Positions 7,474 through 15,882 of a DNA stretch of 64,000 nucleotides are shown here, one piece after another (position 1 is the stretch's first letter; every line of letters begins with the position of its first letter). The translations under genes and the position numbers were made by a program. Source of the DNA: Pseudooceanicola marinus. GTDB taxonomy: Bacteria > Pseudomonadota > Alphaproteobacteria > Rhodobacterales > Rhodobacteraceae. The stretch spans positions 558,001 to 622,000 of the forward strand of contig NZ_PGTC01000009.1 in NCBI RefSeq assembly GCF_002786295.1. The letters run 5' to 3'. A model generated the notes under the pieces. It was not told the DNA's origin, ran no database searches, and worked only from the letters and a program-made list of their open reading frames with translations.

Positions 7474-8312
7474 CCCTCGTAATTGCCGCTTTCGTCCTCT
7501 GGGCGGGCCTGTGGTATCTCAACGTGCAGCTGGCCAATGGCCGGGGCGGGGACACCCGCGCCGTGGGCCTGGCCGTGCCGGTGATTTTCGGCCTGACCCT
7601 GGTGGGCATGTGGGAGCTGATCGTGCGCGGCCTGGAGCTGCCCATGGTGATCCTGCCGGCGCCCTCGATGATCGCCGCGCGCTTCGCCAGTTCGATCCCG
7701 ACGCTCTGGACCGACTTCGTGCAGACCTTCGTGAAAGGCGCCCTGTCGGGCTTCGCCATCGGCAGCCTGGCGGCCTTCCTCGTCGCCATCCTCGTGGATC
7801 GCAGCGACTTCCTGCGCCGGGGCATCCTGCCCGTGGGCAGCTTCGTCGCCGCCCTGCCCATCGTTGGCACCGCGCCGATCCTGGTGATGTGGTACGGTTT
7901 CGACTGGCAGTCGAAGGCCGCCGTGGTCACCATCATGGTCTTCTTCCCGATGCTGGTGAACATCACCGCCGGCCTGCAGGAGACCACGCAGATGCAGCGC
8001 GACCAGATCAAGACCTGGGCCGCAAGCTATTGGCAGGGCTTCTGGAAGTTGCGCCTGCCGGCCGCCATGCCCTTCATCTTCAACGGGCTGAAGATTTCAT
8101 CGACCCTGGCCCTGATCGGCGCCATCGTCGCGGAATTCTTCGGGTCCCCGATTGCGGGCATGGGCTTTCGTATCTCAACATCGGTGGGGCAACTGGCGCT
8201 GGACATGGTCTGGGCCGAGATCGTCGTCGCCGCTCTGGCGGGATCGCTGTTCTACGGGGCCATTGCCCTCGTGGAACGCTGGGTGACCTTCTGGCACCCG
8301 TCTCAGCGCTGA
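7470..8312 (+). CDS. ABC transporter permease 2 of the pyrimidine-linked importer
   Basis: A 280-residue BPD-type permease with six or seven hydrophobic helices. The EAA loop reads TWAASYWQGFWKLRLPAAMP, very close to that of the first permease, so the two probably form a heterodimer. A strong GGGGAGGG ribosome site (7456-7463) precedes ATG 7470. The longer frame from 7398 runs back through the palindrome and is not used. Confidence 0.87.
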   Translation: MTLVIAAFVLWAGLWYLNVQLANGRGGDTRAVGLAVPVIFGLTLVGMWELIVRGLELPMVILPAPSMIAARFASSIPTLWTDFVQTFVKGALSGFAIGSLAAFLVAILVDRSDFLRRGILPVGSFVAALPIVGTAPILVMWYGFDWQSKAAVVTIMVFFPMLVNITAGLQETTQMQRDQIKTWAASYWQGFWKLRLPAAMPFIFNGLKISSTLALIGAIVAEFFGSPIAGMGFRISTSVGQLALDMVWAEIVVAALAGSLFYGAIALVERWVTFWHPSQR

Positions 8313-8356
8313 AAGGCGCATATAAAAACACGAAGACCAAACAGGGAGTTAAACTC

Positions 8357-9349
8357 ATGAAAAACTGGATCGCAGGGGCCGTGGCCCTGACCGCGACCAC
8401 CGCCGGCGCCCAGGCCGCCGACGAGGTGACGCTGCAGCTGAAATGGGTCACCCAGGCCCAGTTCGCGGGCTACTACGTGGCCGAATCCAAGGGCTTCTAC
8501 GACGAGGCCGACCTTGACGTGACGATCAAGGCCGGTGGCCCCGACATCGCGCCCGAACAGGTGATCGCCGCGGGCGGCGCCGATGTCATCACCACCTGGA
8601 TGGCCGCTGGCCTGGCCGCGCGCGAACGCGGCGTGCCCCTGGTCAACATCGCCCAGCCCTTCAAGACCGGCGGCCTGCAGGTCAACTGCCTGAAGGCGGC
8701 GGGTATCGAAAGCACCGACGACTTCCCCGGTCACACCATGGGCGTCTGGTTCTACGGCAACGAATACCCCTTCTATGCCTGGATGGCGAAGCTGGGGATC
8801 GAAACTGACGGCGCCGATGAGAACGGCGTGACGGTGATCAAGCAGGCCTTCTCGGCCGATCCGCTGATCAACGGCCAGGCCGACTGCATCTCGACCATGA
8901 CCTACAACGAATACGGTCAGATCCTGGATGCCGGTATTACCGAGGAGGAGCTGGTGACCTTCAACTACCTCGAAGAGGGTGTCGGCATGCTCGAAGACGG
9001 CCTCTACGTGCTGGCGGAGGACCTGGAAGATCCGGCCTTCAAGGACAAGATGGTCCGCTTCGTCGCTGCCTCCATGGAAGGCTGGAAATACGCCGAGGCG
9101 CATCCCGACGAGGCTGCCGAGATCGTGCTGGAGTACGACGAGACCGGCGCCCAGACCCTGGAGCACCAGCAGTACATGATGGGCGAGGTGGCCAAGCTGA
9201 CTGCCAGTTCCGACGGCACGCTGGACCCGGCCGACTACGAACAGACCGTGGCCACGCTCCTGTCCGCCGTCAGCCCGGAAAACCCCGCCATCACCAAGGA
9301 GCCGGAAGGCGCCTGGACCCATGAGATCACCGACGAGGCGCTGAACTAA
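8357..9349 (+). CDS. NMT1/THI5-like periplasmic binding protein of the pyrimidine-linked importer
   Basis: A 330-residue binding protein with a Sec signal peptide (about 1-21, cleavage after AQAA). The mature start VTLQLKWVTQAQFAGYYVA, then KGFYDEADLDV, is the hallmark of the NMT1/THI5-like family (ThiY, RibY, SsuA relatives), which bind HMP, formylaminopyrimidine, riboflavin or pyrimidines. Last gene of the operon, with its own CAGGGAG ribosome site and a strong terminator behind. The RutR/Pyd context makes a pyrimidine base the first candidate ligand. Confidence 0.88.
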   Translation: MKNWIAGAVALTATTAGAQAADEVTLQLKWVTQAQFAGYYVAESKGFYDEADLDVTIKAGGPDIAPEQVIAAGGADVITTWMAAGLAARERGVPLVNIAQPFKTGGLQVNCLKAAGIESTDDFPGHTMGVWFYGNEYPFYAWMAKLGIETDGADENGVTVIKQAFSADPLINGQADCISTMTYNEYGQILDAGITEEELVTFNYLEEGVGMLEDGLYVLAEDLEDPAFKDKMVRFVAASMEGWKYAEAHPDEAAEIVLEYDETGAQTLEHQQYMMGEVAKLTASSDGTLDPADYEQTVATLLSAVSPENPAITKEPEGAWTHEITDEALN

Positions 9350-9375
9350 GCGCCCGGCGGATCACGGGACGGGAA

Positions 9376-9404
9376 GGGCCGGGCATTGCGTCCCGGCCCT
9401 TTTT
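9376..9404 (+). terminator. Rho-independent terminator of the pyrimidine operon
   Basis: GGGCCGGG (9376-9383), loop CATTGCGT, CCCGGCCC (9392-9399), then TTTTT (9400-9404). Confidence 0.9.
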
Positions 9405-9418
9405 GCGTCAGCGTCGCC

Positions 9419-9434
9419 ATTCATCATGAGAAAT
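9419..9434. promoter_or_regulatory. Operator-like motif, site 1 (upstream of the GntR gene)
   Basis: ATTCATCATGAGAAAT, close to the 16-bp sites at 11203-11218 and 11231-11246. The motif is near-palindromic (ATTyATCA / TGATrAAT). Its place just before the regulator gene suggests autoregulation. Confidence 0.6.
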
Positions 9435-9449
9435 CGGCGCAGCAGGCGC

Positions 9450-10214
9450 ATGAAGGGGCGACGACAGGTGGCAAACGGGGCAGAGCGGCGATCACGGCCC
9501 GTGCAGGTGGCCGAGGCGATCAAGGACTACGTGGTCGAGGAAGGCCTGCGCATGGGCGACCGCCTGCCCGGAGAGGCAGAGTTGATCGCCCGCTTCGGCA
9601 TGTCGAAAGGCACCATCCGCGAGGCCATGCGCATCCTCGAAGCCCAGGGGCTGGTCAAGACGCGCACCGGGCCCGGCGGCGGCAGCTTCGTGCACGAGGT
9701 CAGCCGCGAACGCGCCCAGGCGCTTCTGGGCAACTACTTCTACTTCCGCGACCTGACCCTGAAGGACATCTACCAGATGCGCCGCTGGCTGGAGCCGGAG
9801 CTTGCGGCTTCGCTGGCCGGCAAGCTGACCGATGCGCAGCTGTCGCGGCTGGACGCGGTGGTGGAAACCTACGATCACCCGTCGTCGGACGTGGAGGAGG
9901 AGCGCGAACAGCACATCGCCTCGCTGCGCTTCCATCAGCTGCTGGCGGAGTTCGCGCGCAACGAGCTTCTGGGGTTCGTCATCGGGTTCATGGCGCAAAT
10001 CCTGTCGGACCTCACGATCTACCGCCGCCTCTACGAGCCGGCCAATCCCGAGCTCTGGGAGAAGGGCCGAGCCTACCAGCTGGAGCTGCTGGACGCCCTG
10101 CGCCGGGGCGATGCGGACCGCGCGCGTCTGGTCATGGCTGATCACATGGCGACAGCGGAACAGCTGATGGAGGGGCAGGAGGCGGAGATGCTGAAACGCT
10201 TCCTCACCGCCTGA
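9450..10214 (+). CDS. GntR-family transcriptional regulator, FadR/FCD subfamily
   Basis: A regulator of about 254 residues. The winged helix-turn-helix is clear (AEAIKDYVVEEGLRMGDRLP, GEAELIARFGMSKGTIREAM, then GLVKTRTGPGGGSFV). The all-helical FCD domain follows, with RRWLEPELAA, HIASLRFHQLLAEF and a late HMATAEQL that supplies effector- or metal-site histidines. ATG 9450 is preferred; ATG 9426 lies inside the operator-like motif at 9419-9434 and lacks a ribosome site, and GTG 9471 is another option. It probably controls the DUF1028 and peptide ABC genes next door, whose divergent promoter holds two copies of the same motif. Confidence 0.85.
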   Translation: MKGRRQVANGAERRSRPVQVAEAIKDYVVEEGLRMGDRLPGEAELIARFGMSKGTIREAMRILEAQGLVKTRTGPGGGSFVHEVSRERAQALLGNYFYFRDLTLKDIYQMRRWLEPELAASLAGKLTDAQLSRLDAVVETYDHPSSDVEEEREQHIASLRFHQLLAEFARNELLGFVIGFMAQILSDLTIYRRLYEPANPELWEKGRAYQLELLDALRRGDADRARLVMADHMATAEQLMEGQEAEMLKRFLTA

Positions 10215-10240
10215 GCCGCCCCCTATATCGCCATGCAGGA

Positions 10241-10279
10241 TCGGCCCGTTCCGGGCCGAAGCCTCCGGCGGGAGTATTT
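10241..10279 (+). repeat. Two-hairpin intergenic element, copy B (short form)
   Basis: One hairpin TCGGCCCG-TTC-CGGGCCGA (10241-10259), then GCCTCCGGCGGGAGTATTT (10261-10279) and TCCGACAAGGTGAAGA. The first G5/C5 hairpin is absent. It starts 27 nt after the GntR stop and faces copy C. Confidence 0.75.
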
Positions 10280-10405
10280 CCGACAAGGTGAAGAGGCGGG
10301 ACCGCGCCTGATCTGCAACCCTCCCGCTGCCTCAGGCAGGTGCACGCGCGGGGGCCATCGCGGCGGGTGCCTCGCTCGTGCCCTCTCTCCTCTTCATCTC
10401 GTCTG

Positions 10406-10452
10406 AAATACTCCGGGGGAGTCTCCGGCACGGAGACGGGGGCGGAGCCCCC
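10406..10452 (-). repeat. Two-hairpin intergenic element, copy C
   Basis: Read on the minus strand: hairpin 1 GGGGGC-TCC-GCCCCC (10452-10438), hairpin 2 GTCTCCG-TGC-CGGAGAC (10437-10421), then CTCCCCCGGAGTATTT ending at 10406. It starts 16 nt after the DUF1028 stop and is an inverted partner of copy B 126 bp away. Confidence 0.8.
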
Positions 10453-10468
10453 TTGCCCCGTCGGCCCG

Positions 10469-11173
10469 TCACTCCGACCGGGGCGTCTCGTCCAGCCGGG
10501 CGAAGTCCGCCTCGGAGGGCGCGCGGAAGGGTGCCTCTTTGGTGGGCACCAGCCGCGCCCATTCGGCGTAGAGGCCTGTGGTGGCCCGATCGTGCAGCGC
10601 GCGCAGGTCGGCCAGGGGCGAATCGGAGGCGTCGATGCGCAGGCTCAGGGGGGCCATGTCCGGACCGAGGCACAGCAGTGCCGCCGACAGCAGTCCGCGG
10701 CTGTCCGATCCCGCGTCCTCGCCGGCCTGAAGCGCCGCCAGAAGCCGCTCGGGCATCGTCCCCGTGGCATTGGCATAGCCCTGGGCGACCGCATCGAGCA
10801 CCGCTTCGGAACTGAGCATGTTGCCCGCCACCACCAGGTTTTCGTCCCGCCGGCTGGCGCAGGCCGGCACCGAGTCCGCGCCGGTGAAGGCGCCGGAGTT
10901 TCCCAGCAGATCAAGGGCCGAAAGCTGTCGGTGGGCGCGCCCCTCGTCGGGGGCCGTCACCTCGGTCACGGCGGCAGGGGCCGGGGCGCCCGCCTGCATC
11001 TCGTCCAGCACCGCCTCGCCCCAGAGGGTCGAGGGCGCGGTGCCCTGGCTGGCGGACATGCCCGCCTCGACCCGGCCGCGCAGGACCCAGCCGCCCACGC
11101 AAAGCGATCCGGTGGCCGCCGCCCCGCCGATCCTGCCTGTTTCCGCGTCACGGACGAGTATGGAAAAGGTCAT
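10469..11173 (-). CDS. DUF1028 family protein (putative Ntn-hydrolase-like)
   Basis: A 234-residue member of DUF1028. The start MTFSILVRDAETGRIGGAAA, the GWVLRGRVEAGMSASQG block and GNMLSSEAVLDAVA are family hallmarks. DUF1028 has been suggested to have an Ntn-hydrolase-like fold, but no reaction is established. ATG 11173 has the strong ribosome site GGAGG; the frame continues upstream to 11239 through the operator region and is not used there. It is divergent from a peptide ABC operon, a pairing that points to a role in peptide or amide use. Confidence 0.83.
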   Translation of the reverse strand: MTFSILVRDAETGRIGGAAATGSLCVGGWVLRGRVEAGMSASQGTAPSTLWGEAVLDEMQAGAPAPAAVTEVTAPDEGRAHRQLSALDLLGNSGAFTGADSVPACASRRDENLVVAGNMLSSEAVLDAVAQGYANATGTMPERLLAALQAGEDAGSDSRGLLSAALLCLGPDMAPLSLRIDASDSPLADLRALHDRATTGLYAEWARLVPTKEAPFRAPSEADFARLDETPRSE

Positions 11174-11202
11174 GCTGCCTCCGGTCGTTTCTTGCCTCTT
11201 GA

Positions 11203-11218
11203 ATTTATCATGAGAATT
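11203..11218. promoter_or_regulatory. Operator-like motif, site 2
   Basis: ATTTATCATGAGAATT, in the divergent promoter between DUF1028 and the peptide ABC operon. It starts 28 bp before site 3. Confidence 0.6.
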
Positions 11219-11230
11219 TGGCTGAGTGCA

Positions 11231-11246
11231 ATTTATCATGATGAAT
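11231..11246. promoter_or_regulatory. Operator-like motif, site 3
   Basis: ATTTATCATGATGAAT, the most symmetric copy (one mismatch between half-sites). Spacing from site 2 is 28 bp, near three helical turns less a few bases, so two dimers could bind side by side. Confidence 0.6.
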
Positions 11247-11277
11247 AGCGGCCGCTATGCAGAGGGAGAGGCGCAAG

Positions 11278-12867
11278 ATGACACAGGGAATTCTCAACTG
11301 GACCCGCCGGGGGCTGCTGGCGTCGGGCACGGCCCTGACCATGGCACTGACGCTGGGCGCGGGCGATGCGGCTCAGGCGCAGACGCCACCGGGCGTTCTG
11401 ATCGTCGGCCAGATCGCCGAGCCGAAGGCGCTGGATCCGGCCGCAGTGACCGCCGTCAACGATTTCCGCATCCTGATGAACATCTATGACGGGCTGGTGC
11501 GCTACAAGTCCGGCACGCTGGAGGTCGAACCGGCCCTGGCCGAAAGCTGGGACATCAGCGAGGACGGCACCACCTACACCTTCCACTTGCGTGAGGGCGT
11601 CAAATTCCACGATGGCAGCGCCTTCGACGCCGAGGCGGTGAAGTTCAACTTCGACCGGATGCTGGACGAGGATCACCCCTTCCACAACACCGGGCCCTTC
11701 CCGCTGGCCTTCTTCTTCTCCTCCGTGGAGGAGGTGACCGTCGTCGATCCGCTGACGGTGGAGTTCACCCTGAGCGCGCCCTTCGCGCCCTTCCTGTCGA
11801 ACCTGGCCTATCCCACGGGGCTGATCGTATCGCCCGCCGCGGTCGAGGAATACGGCGCCGACTATGGCCGCAATCCCTCGGGCACCGGACCCTTCAGCTT
11901 TGCCGAATGGCAATCAAACACCCACGTGATCCTGAACGCCAATGCCGAGTACTGGGATGGCGCGCCCGAGCTGGAGACGGTCGTCTTCCGCCCGATCACC
12001 GATGCCAACACCCGCACCGCCGAGATGCTGGCCGGTGGCATCGACTTGATGGTCGAAGTGCCGCCCGTGTCGCTGTCGGAGTTCGAGGGGGATGATTTCA
12101 CCGTCGTCGAACAGGCCGGCCCCCACGTCTGGTTCCTGATCCTGAACACCAAGGAAGGCCCCTTCGCCGACAAGCTGGTGCGCCAGGCGGCCAACTACGC
12201 GGTGAACAAGACCGCGCTGGTGGAAAACGTGCTGGAAGGGACGGCCGAGGTCGCCGCGGGTCCGATCCCGCCGGCCTTCGCCTGGGCCTATGACGAAAGC
12301 CTGGAGCCCTATGCCTACGACCCTGACAAGGCGCGCGAGCTGCTGGCCGAGGCCGGTGTCGAGAACCCCGAGCTGACCTTCTACGTAACCGAGGGCGGGT
12401 CGGGCATGCTGGATCCGGTCGCCATGGGCACCGCCATCCAGGCCGACCTGGAGGCCGTGGGCTTCGACGTTGCGATCGAGACCTACGAGTGGAACACCTT
12501 CCTGGGCGAGGTGAACCCCGGGCTGGAAGGCAAGGCCGACATGGCCGAGATGGCCTGGATGACCAACGACCCCGACACGCTGCCCTACCTGGCGCTGCGC
12601 TCGGACGCCTGGCCGGACAAGGGCGGGTTCAACTCGGGCTACTATTCCAACCCCGAGGTCGACGAGCTGCTGGAAACGGCCCGTGTCTCCACCAGCCAGG
12701 AGGAACGCGCCGCGGCCTACAAGGAGATGCAGCAGATCGTGCAGGAGGACGCCCCCTGGCTCTTCGTGGCGAACTGGAAGCAGAACGCGGTCACCTCCGG
12801 CGCGGTGGAGAACTTCGCGTTGGAGCCGTCGTTCTTCCTGCTGCTGAAGGACGTGGTGAAGAACTGA
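11278..12867 (+). CDS. Peptide/nickel-type ABC transporter substrate-binding protein
   Basis: A 529-residue SBP_bac_5 family protein. The signal peptide has a twin-arginine pair (NWTRRGLLASG) and an AQAQ cleavage region near residue 35, so Tat export is possible. Family blocks are EPKALDPAAVTAVND, LVRYKSGTLEVEPALAESW, FHLREGVKFHDG and YGRNPSGTGPFSF. GAGGGAGAGG serves ATG 11278; ATG 11257 in frame would lack it. First gene of a four-gene importer operon. The substrate is a di- or oligopeptide or similar compound, not deducible from sequence. Confidence 0.9.
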   Translation: MTQGILNWTRRGLLASGTALTMALTLGAGDAAQAQTPPGVLIVGQIAEPKALDPAAVTAVNDFRILMNIYDGLVRYKSGTLEVEPALAESWDISEDGTTYTFHLREGVKFHDGSAFDAEAVKFNFDRMLDEDHPFHNTGPFPLAFFFSSVEEVTVVDPLTVEFTLSAPFAPFLSNLAYPTGLIVSPAAVEEYGADYGRNPSGTGPFSFAEWQSNTHVILNANAEYWDGAPELETVVFRPITDANTRTAEMLAGGIDLMVEVPPVSLSEFEGDDFTVVEQAGPHVWFLILNTKEGPFADKLVRQAANYAVNKTALVENVLEGTAEVAAGPIPPAFAWAYDESLEPYAYDPDKARELLAEAGVENPELTFYVTEGGSGMLDPVAMGTAIQADLEAVGFDVAIETYEWNTFLGEVNPGLEGKADMAEMAWMTNDPDTLPYLALRSDAWPDKGGFNSGYYSNPEVDELLETARVSTSQEERAAAYKEMQQIVQEDAPWLFVANWKQNAVTSGAVENFALEPSFFLLLKDVVKN

Positions 12868-12890
12868 TCGCCCGGCGGGTGACGTGATCC

Positions 12891-12991
12891 GGGGCAGGGC
12901 GGGGCGGCCTGACCTGCCCCGTCGCGCAAAGAGGGGGAGCGGGCCGTATTGCCGGTCTGGCCCCCGGCGCGGCATCCTGTCCCCGGGGACA
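12891..12991. other. Hairpin and palindrome between binding-protein and permease genes
   Basis: GGGGCAGG (12891-12898) pairs with CCTGCCCC (12913-12920), and TGTCCCCGGGGACA (12978-12991) is a perfect 14-bp palindrome. Such structures after a binding-protein gene commonly lower downstream transcription or protect the upstream mRNA; here that is inference. Confidence 0.5.
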
Positions 12992-13034
12992 CGACACAGC
13001 AGGCGCGCGCCAGGCAATCCCAGCGGAGACGCAG

Positions 13035-13982
13035 ATGACCGGATATATCCTGAAACGACTTCTCTCGGCGATCCCGGTGCTTTTCGGGATCACCGTCATC
13101 GTCTTCCTTATCATGGCGATGATCCCGGGTGATCCGGCGCTGGCGATCCTGGGCGCCTATGCCACGCCCGAGAATGTCGAGAAGATCAACCGCGACCTCG
13201 GCCTCGATGCGCCGCTGGTGGCGCGGTATTTCATCTGGCTGGGCAACATGCTGACCGGGGATTTCGGTACCTCCTTCAGCCTCAACCGCCCGGTGATCGA
13301 CGAGGTGCTGGACCGGTTCGGCGCCACGTTGCTGCTGGCCGGGACCTCCTTCATACTCTGCGCGATCCTCGGGATCGCGGCGGGCGTGGTCAGTGCCGCC
13401 AGGCAATACGGCTGGGCGGACAAGGGGATCACCTTCGCGGTGCTTCTGGGGATTTCGATCCCGTCCTTCTTCCTCGGCATGATGATGATCCTGATCTTCG
13501 CGGTCGAACTGCGCTGGTTCCCGGTGTCGGGGATGCGCATGGCCTATGGCGGCGGCGGCTTTGCCGATGTGGCAAACCACCTGGTGATGCCCGCCATCGC
13601 GCTGGCGGTCGTGGCCACGGGCGTCGTCGCGCGGCTGTCGCGCTCGGCCATGCTGGAGGTATTGCGCCAGGACTTCATCCGCACCGCGCGCGCCAAGGGT
13701 GTGGGCGAGGGGCGGGTGATCTGGGGCCATGCCCTGCGTGCCGCCATGGTCAGCATCATCCCGGTTCTCGGAATCCAGGCGGGCTTCGTGCTGTCGGGGG
13801 CGGTCTATATCGAGATGGTGTTCCAATGGCCCGGGGTGGGCCGGATGCTGGTGGACGCGATCCTGAAGCGGGACATCCTGCTGGTGCAGGGCGGCGTCGT
13901 CTTTGTCGCGGCCTGCTACGTGCTCTTCAACATCGCGGTGGACGTGGCGCAATCGCTGCTCGATCCCCGGATCAAGACCTGA
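13035..13982 (+). CDS. Peptide ABC transporter permease, DppB type
   Basis: A 315-residue permease with six hydrophobic helices. The N-terminus YILKRLLSAIPVLFGITVIV is a strong family marker, with GDFGTSFSLNRPV in the periplasmic loop and the EAA-type loop RQDFIRTARAKGVGEGRVI. It pairs with the DppC-like half of the next protein, whose gene starts 14 nt downstream after a GAGGAGG ribosome site. Confidence 0.92.
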   Translation: MTGYILKRLLSAIPVLFGITVIVFLIMAMIPGDPALAILGAYATPENVEKINRDLGLDAPLVARYFIWLGNMLTGDFGTSFSLNRPVIDEVLDRFGATLLLAGTSFILCAILGIAAGVVSAARQYGWADKGITFAVLLGISIPSFFLGMMMILIFAVELRWFPVSGMRMAYGGGGFADVANHLVMPAIALAVVATGVVARLSRSAMLEVLRQDFIRTARAKGVGEGRVIWGHALRAAMVSIIPVLGIQAGFVLSGAVYIEMVFQWPGVGRMLVDAILKRDILLVQGGVVFVAACYVLFNIAVDVAQSLLDPRIKT

Positions 13983-13995
13983 GGAGGCGCACAAC

Positions 13996-15882
13996 ATGCA
14001 ATTCCTGAGCCTCATCGCCCGCAATCGCCTGGCTGCCGCCGGGGGGATCGTGCTGGTGATCGTGATCGCGCTGGCGCTGATCTCTCCGCTGCTGCCGCTG
14101 CCGGACCCGGATGTGACCGATACCGCCAACCGCTTCCTGCTGCCCGGCGCGGAAGGGCACCTCTTGGGCACCGACCACCTGGGCCGGGACCTGGCCGCGC
14201 GGCTGATGGACGGCACGCGCCTCAGCCTTGCCGTGGGGTTTGCCGCCGCCTTCTTCGCGGCCTTCTTCGGGGCCGCCATCGGGATCATCGCGGGCTATTT
14301 CGGCGGGCGCACGGACAACCTGATCATGCGCGCCGTCGACATGCTGATGGCCTTTCCCTACATCCTGCTGGCCCTGGCCATCGTCGCCGCGCTTGGCCCC
14401 GGGCTGGTCAATGCGCTGATCGCCGTGGCCGCCGTCAACATCCCCTTCTTCGCGCGTAACATCCGTGGCGTCACGGTGGGGCTGGCCAACAAGGAATTCG
14501 TCGATGCCGCACGTCTGGCGGGCCTCGGCCACACCCGCATCATCCTGACGGAGATCCTGCCCAACGTGATCCCGGTCATCGTCATCGCCATGTCCACGAC
14601 CATCGGCTGGATGATCCTGGAAACGGCGGGGCTGTCCTTCCTCGGGCTGGGCAGCCAGCCGCCGCAGGCCGACCTCGGGTCGATGCTGGGCGAGGCGCGC
14701 GGCGCGCTGATCACCAATCCCCATACTTCCATCGTGCCAGGGGCGATGATCCTGGTCATCGTCATGGGCATCAACCTGCTGGGCGACGGGGTGCGCGACG
14801 CGCTGGACCCGCGCCTGCGCTCGGGCGCCCTGACCCGGCCCATGGCGGCAACGCAGGTGCGCCGCAAGGGCCCCGTGCCCGCCTCCGAAGACGCCGAGGC
14901 GGTGCTGGAGCTGCAGGGCCTGCAAACCCAGTTCCACGTCAAGGATCGCATCTACAAGGCCGTGGGCGGCGTCTCGATCAAGGTGGCGCCGGGCGAATGC
15001 CTCGGCGTGATCGGCGAAAGCGGCTCGGGCAAGTCGGTCACGGCGCTGTCGGTCATGGGGCTGGTGGCCTCGCCGCCGGGCGTCATCACCGGGGGTGCGG
15101 CGCGCTACAAGGGCGAGGACCTGGTGGGGGCGCCCTACGATCACCTGCGCCGGCTGCGCGGGGATCGGGTGGCCTATATCTTTCAGGATCCGCTGGCGAC
15201 GCTGCACCCGCTCTACAAGGTCGGTGACCAGCTGGCCGAGGCGATCCTGGTGCACCACAAGGTCGGCAAGGCGGAGGCGCGACGCCGCGCGGTGGACCTG
15301 CTGAAACAGGTGCGCATCCCCAATGCGCAAAGCCGCGCCGACAGCTACCCGCATGAGATGTCGGGCGGCATGCGCCAGCGCGTCGGCATCGCCATGGCGC
15401 TGGCCAATGACCCCGATGTCATCATTGCGGACGAACCCACGACGGCGCTGGACGTGACCGTGCAGGCGCAGATCCTGTCGCTGCTCAACGACCTGCGCCG
15501 CGAACGCGGGCTGGCCATCGTCTTCATCACCCATGACTTCGGCGTGGTCGCGCAGCTGTGCGACCGTGTGGCCGTCATGTACGCGGGCCGCATCGTGGAG
15601 ACCGGCCCGACCGAGGCGGTGCTGGACGCGCCCGCGCATCCCTACACCGCGCGGCTGATCGCCTGCGTGCCGGAACTGGGCGGCGGTCGCCGGCGGCTGG
15701 AGGCGATCCCGGGCCTGCCACCCGCCGTCGACCGGCTGGAGCCCGGCTGCGCCTTCGCGCCCCGCTGCCTGAAGGCGCAGGACGCCTGCCGCCAGGGAGA
15801 GATCCCGCTGGAGGGACCGGGCGCGCGCGAGGTGCGCTGTCTCTACCCCGAAACGGAGCTCAAATCGGAGGGCGTGGCATGA
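13996..15882 (+). CDS. Fused peptide ABC permease (DppC type) and ATPase (DppD type)
   Basis: A single 628-residue frame. Residues 1 to about 275 are a DppC-like permease ([53 protein letters not shown]). A linker of about 25 residues follows. From about 303 on comes a DppD-like ATPase with Walker A GESGSGKS (about 340), signature MSGGMRQR (about 455), Walker [13 protein letters not shown] and the C-terminal Cys-rich element [14 protein letters not shown], typical of the oligopeptide ATPase tail. No stop or frameshift separates the halves. Such fusions are known but uncommon, and tie one ATPase to one permease. The last codon overlaps the next start (ATGA). Confidence 0.93.
   Translation: MQFLSLIARNRLAAAGGIVLVIVIALALISPLLPLPDPDVTDTANRFLLPGAEGHLLGTDHLGRDLAARLMDGTRLSLAVGFAAAFFAAFFGAAIGIIAGYFGGRTDNLIMRAVDMLMAFPYILLALAIVAALGPGLVNALIAVAAVNIPFFARNIRGVTVGLANKEFVDAARLAGLGHTRIILTEILPNVIPVIVIAMSTTIGWMILETAGLSFLGLGSQPPQADLGSMLGEARGALITNPHTSIVPGAMILVIVMGINLLGDGVRDALDPRLRSGALTRPMAATQVRRKGPVPASEDAEAVLELQGLQTQFHVKDRIYKAVGGVSIKVAPGECLGVIGESGSGKSVTALSVMGLVASPPGVITGGAARYKGEDLVGAPYDHLRRLRGDRVAYIFQDPLATLHPLYKVGDQLAEAILVHHKVGKAEARRRAVDLLKQVRIPNAQSRADSYPHEMSGGMRQRVGIAMALANDPDVIIADEPTTALDVTVQAQILSLLNDLRRERGLAIVFITHDFGVVAQLCDRVAVMYAGRIVETGPTEAVLDAPAHPYTARLIACVPELGGGRRRLEAIPGLPPAVDRLEPGCAFAPRCLKAQDACRQGEIPLEGPGAREVRCLYPETELKSEGVA

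Noticed and set aside
9426-9449. Earlier GntR start at ATG 9426
   Set aside because: No ribosome site, and the ATG lies inside the operator-like motif 9419-9434.
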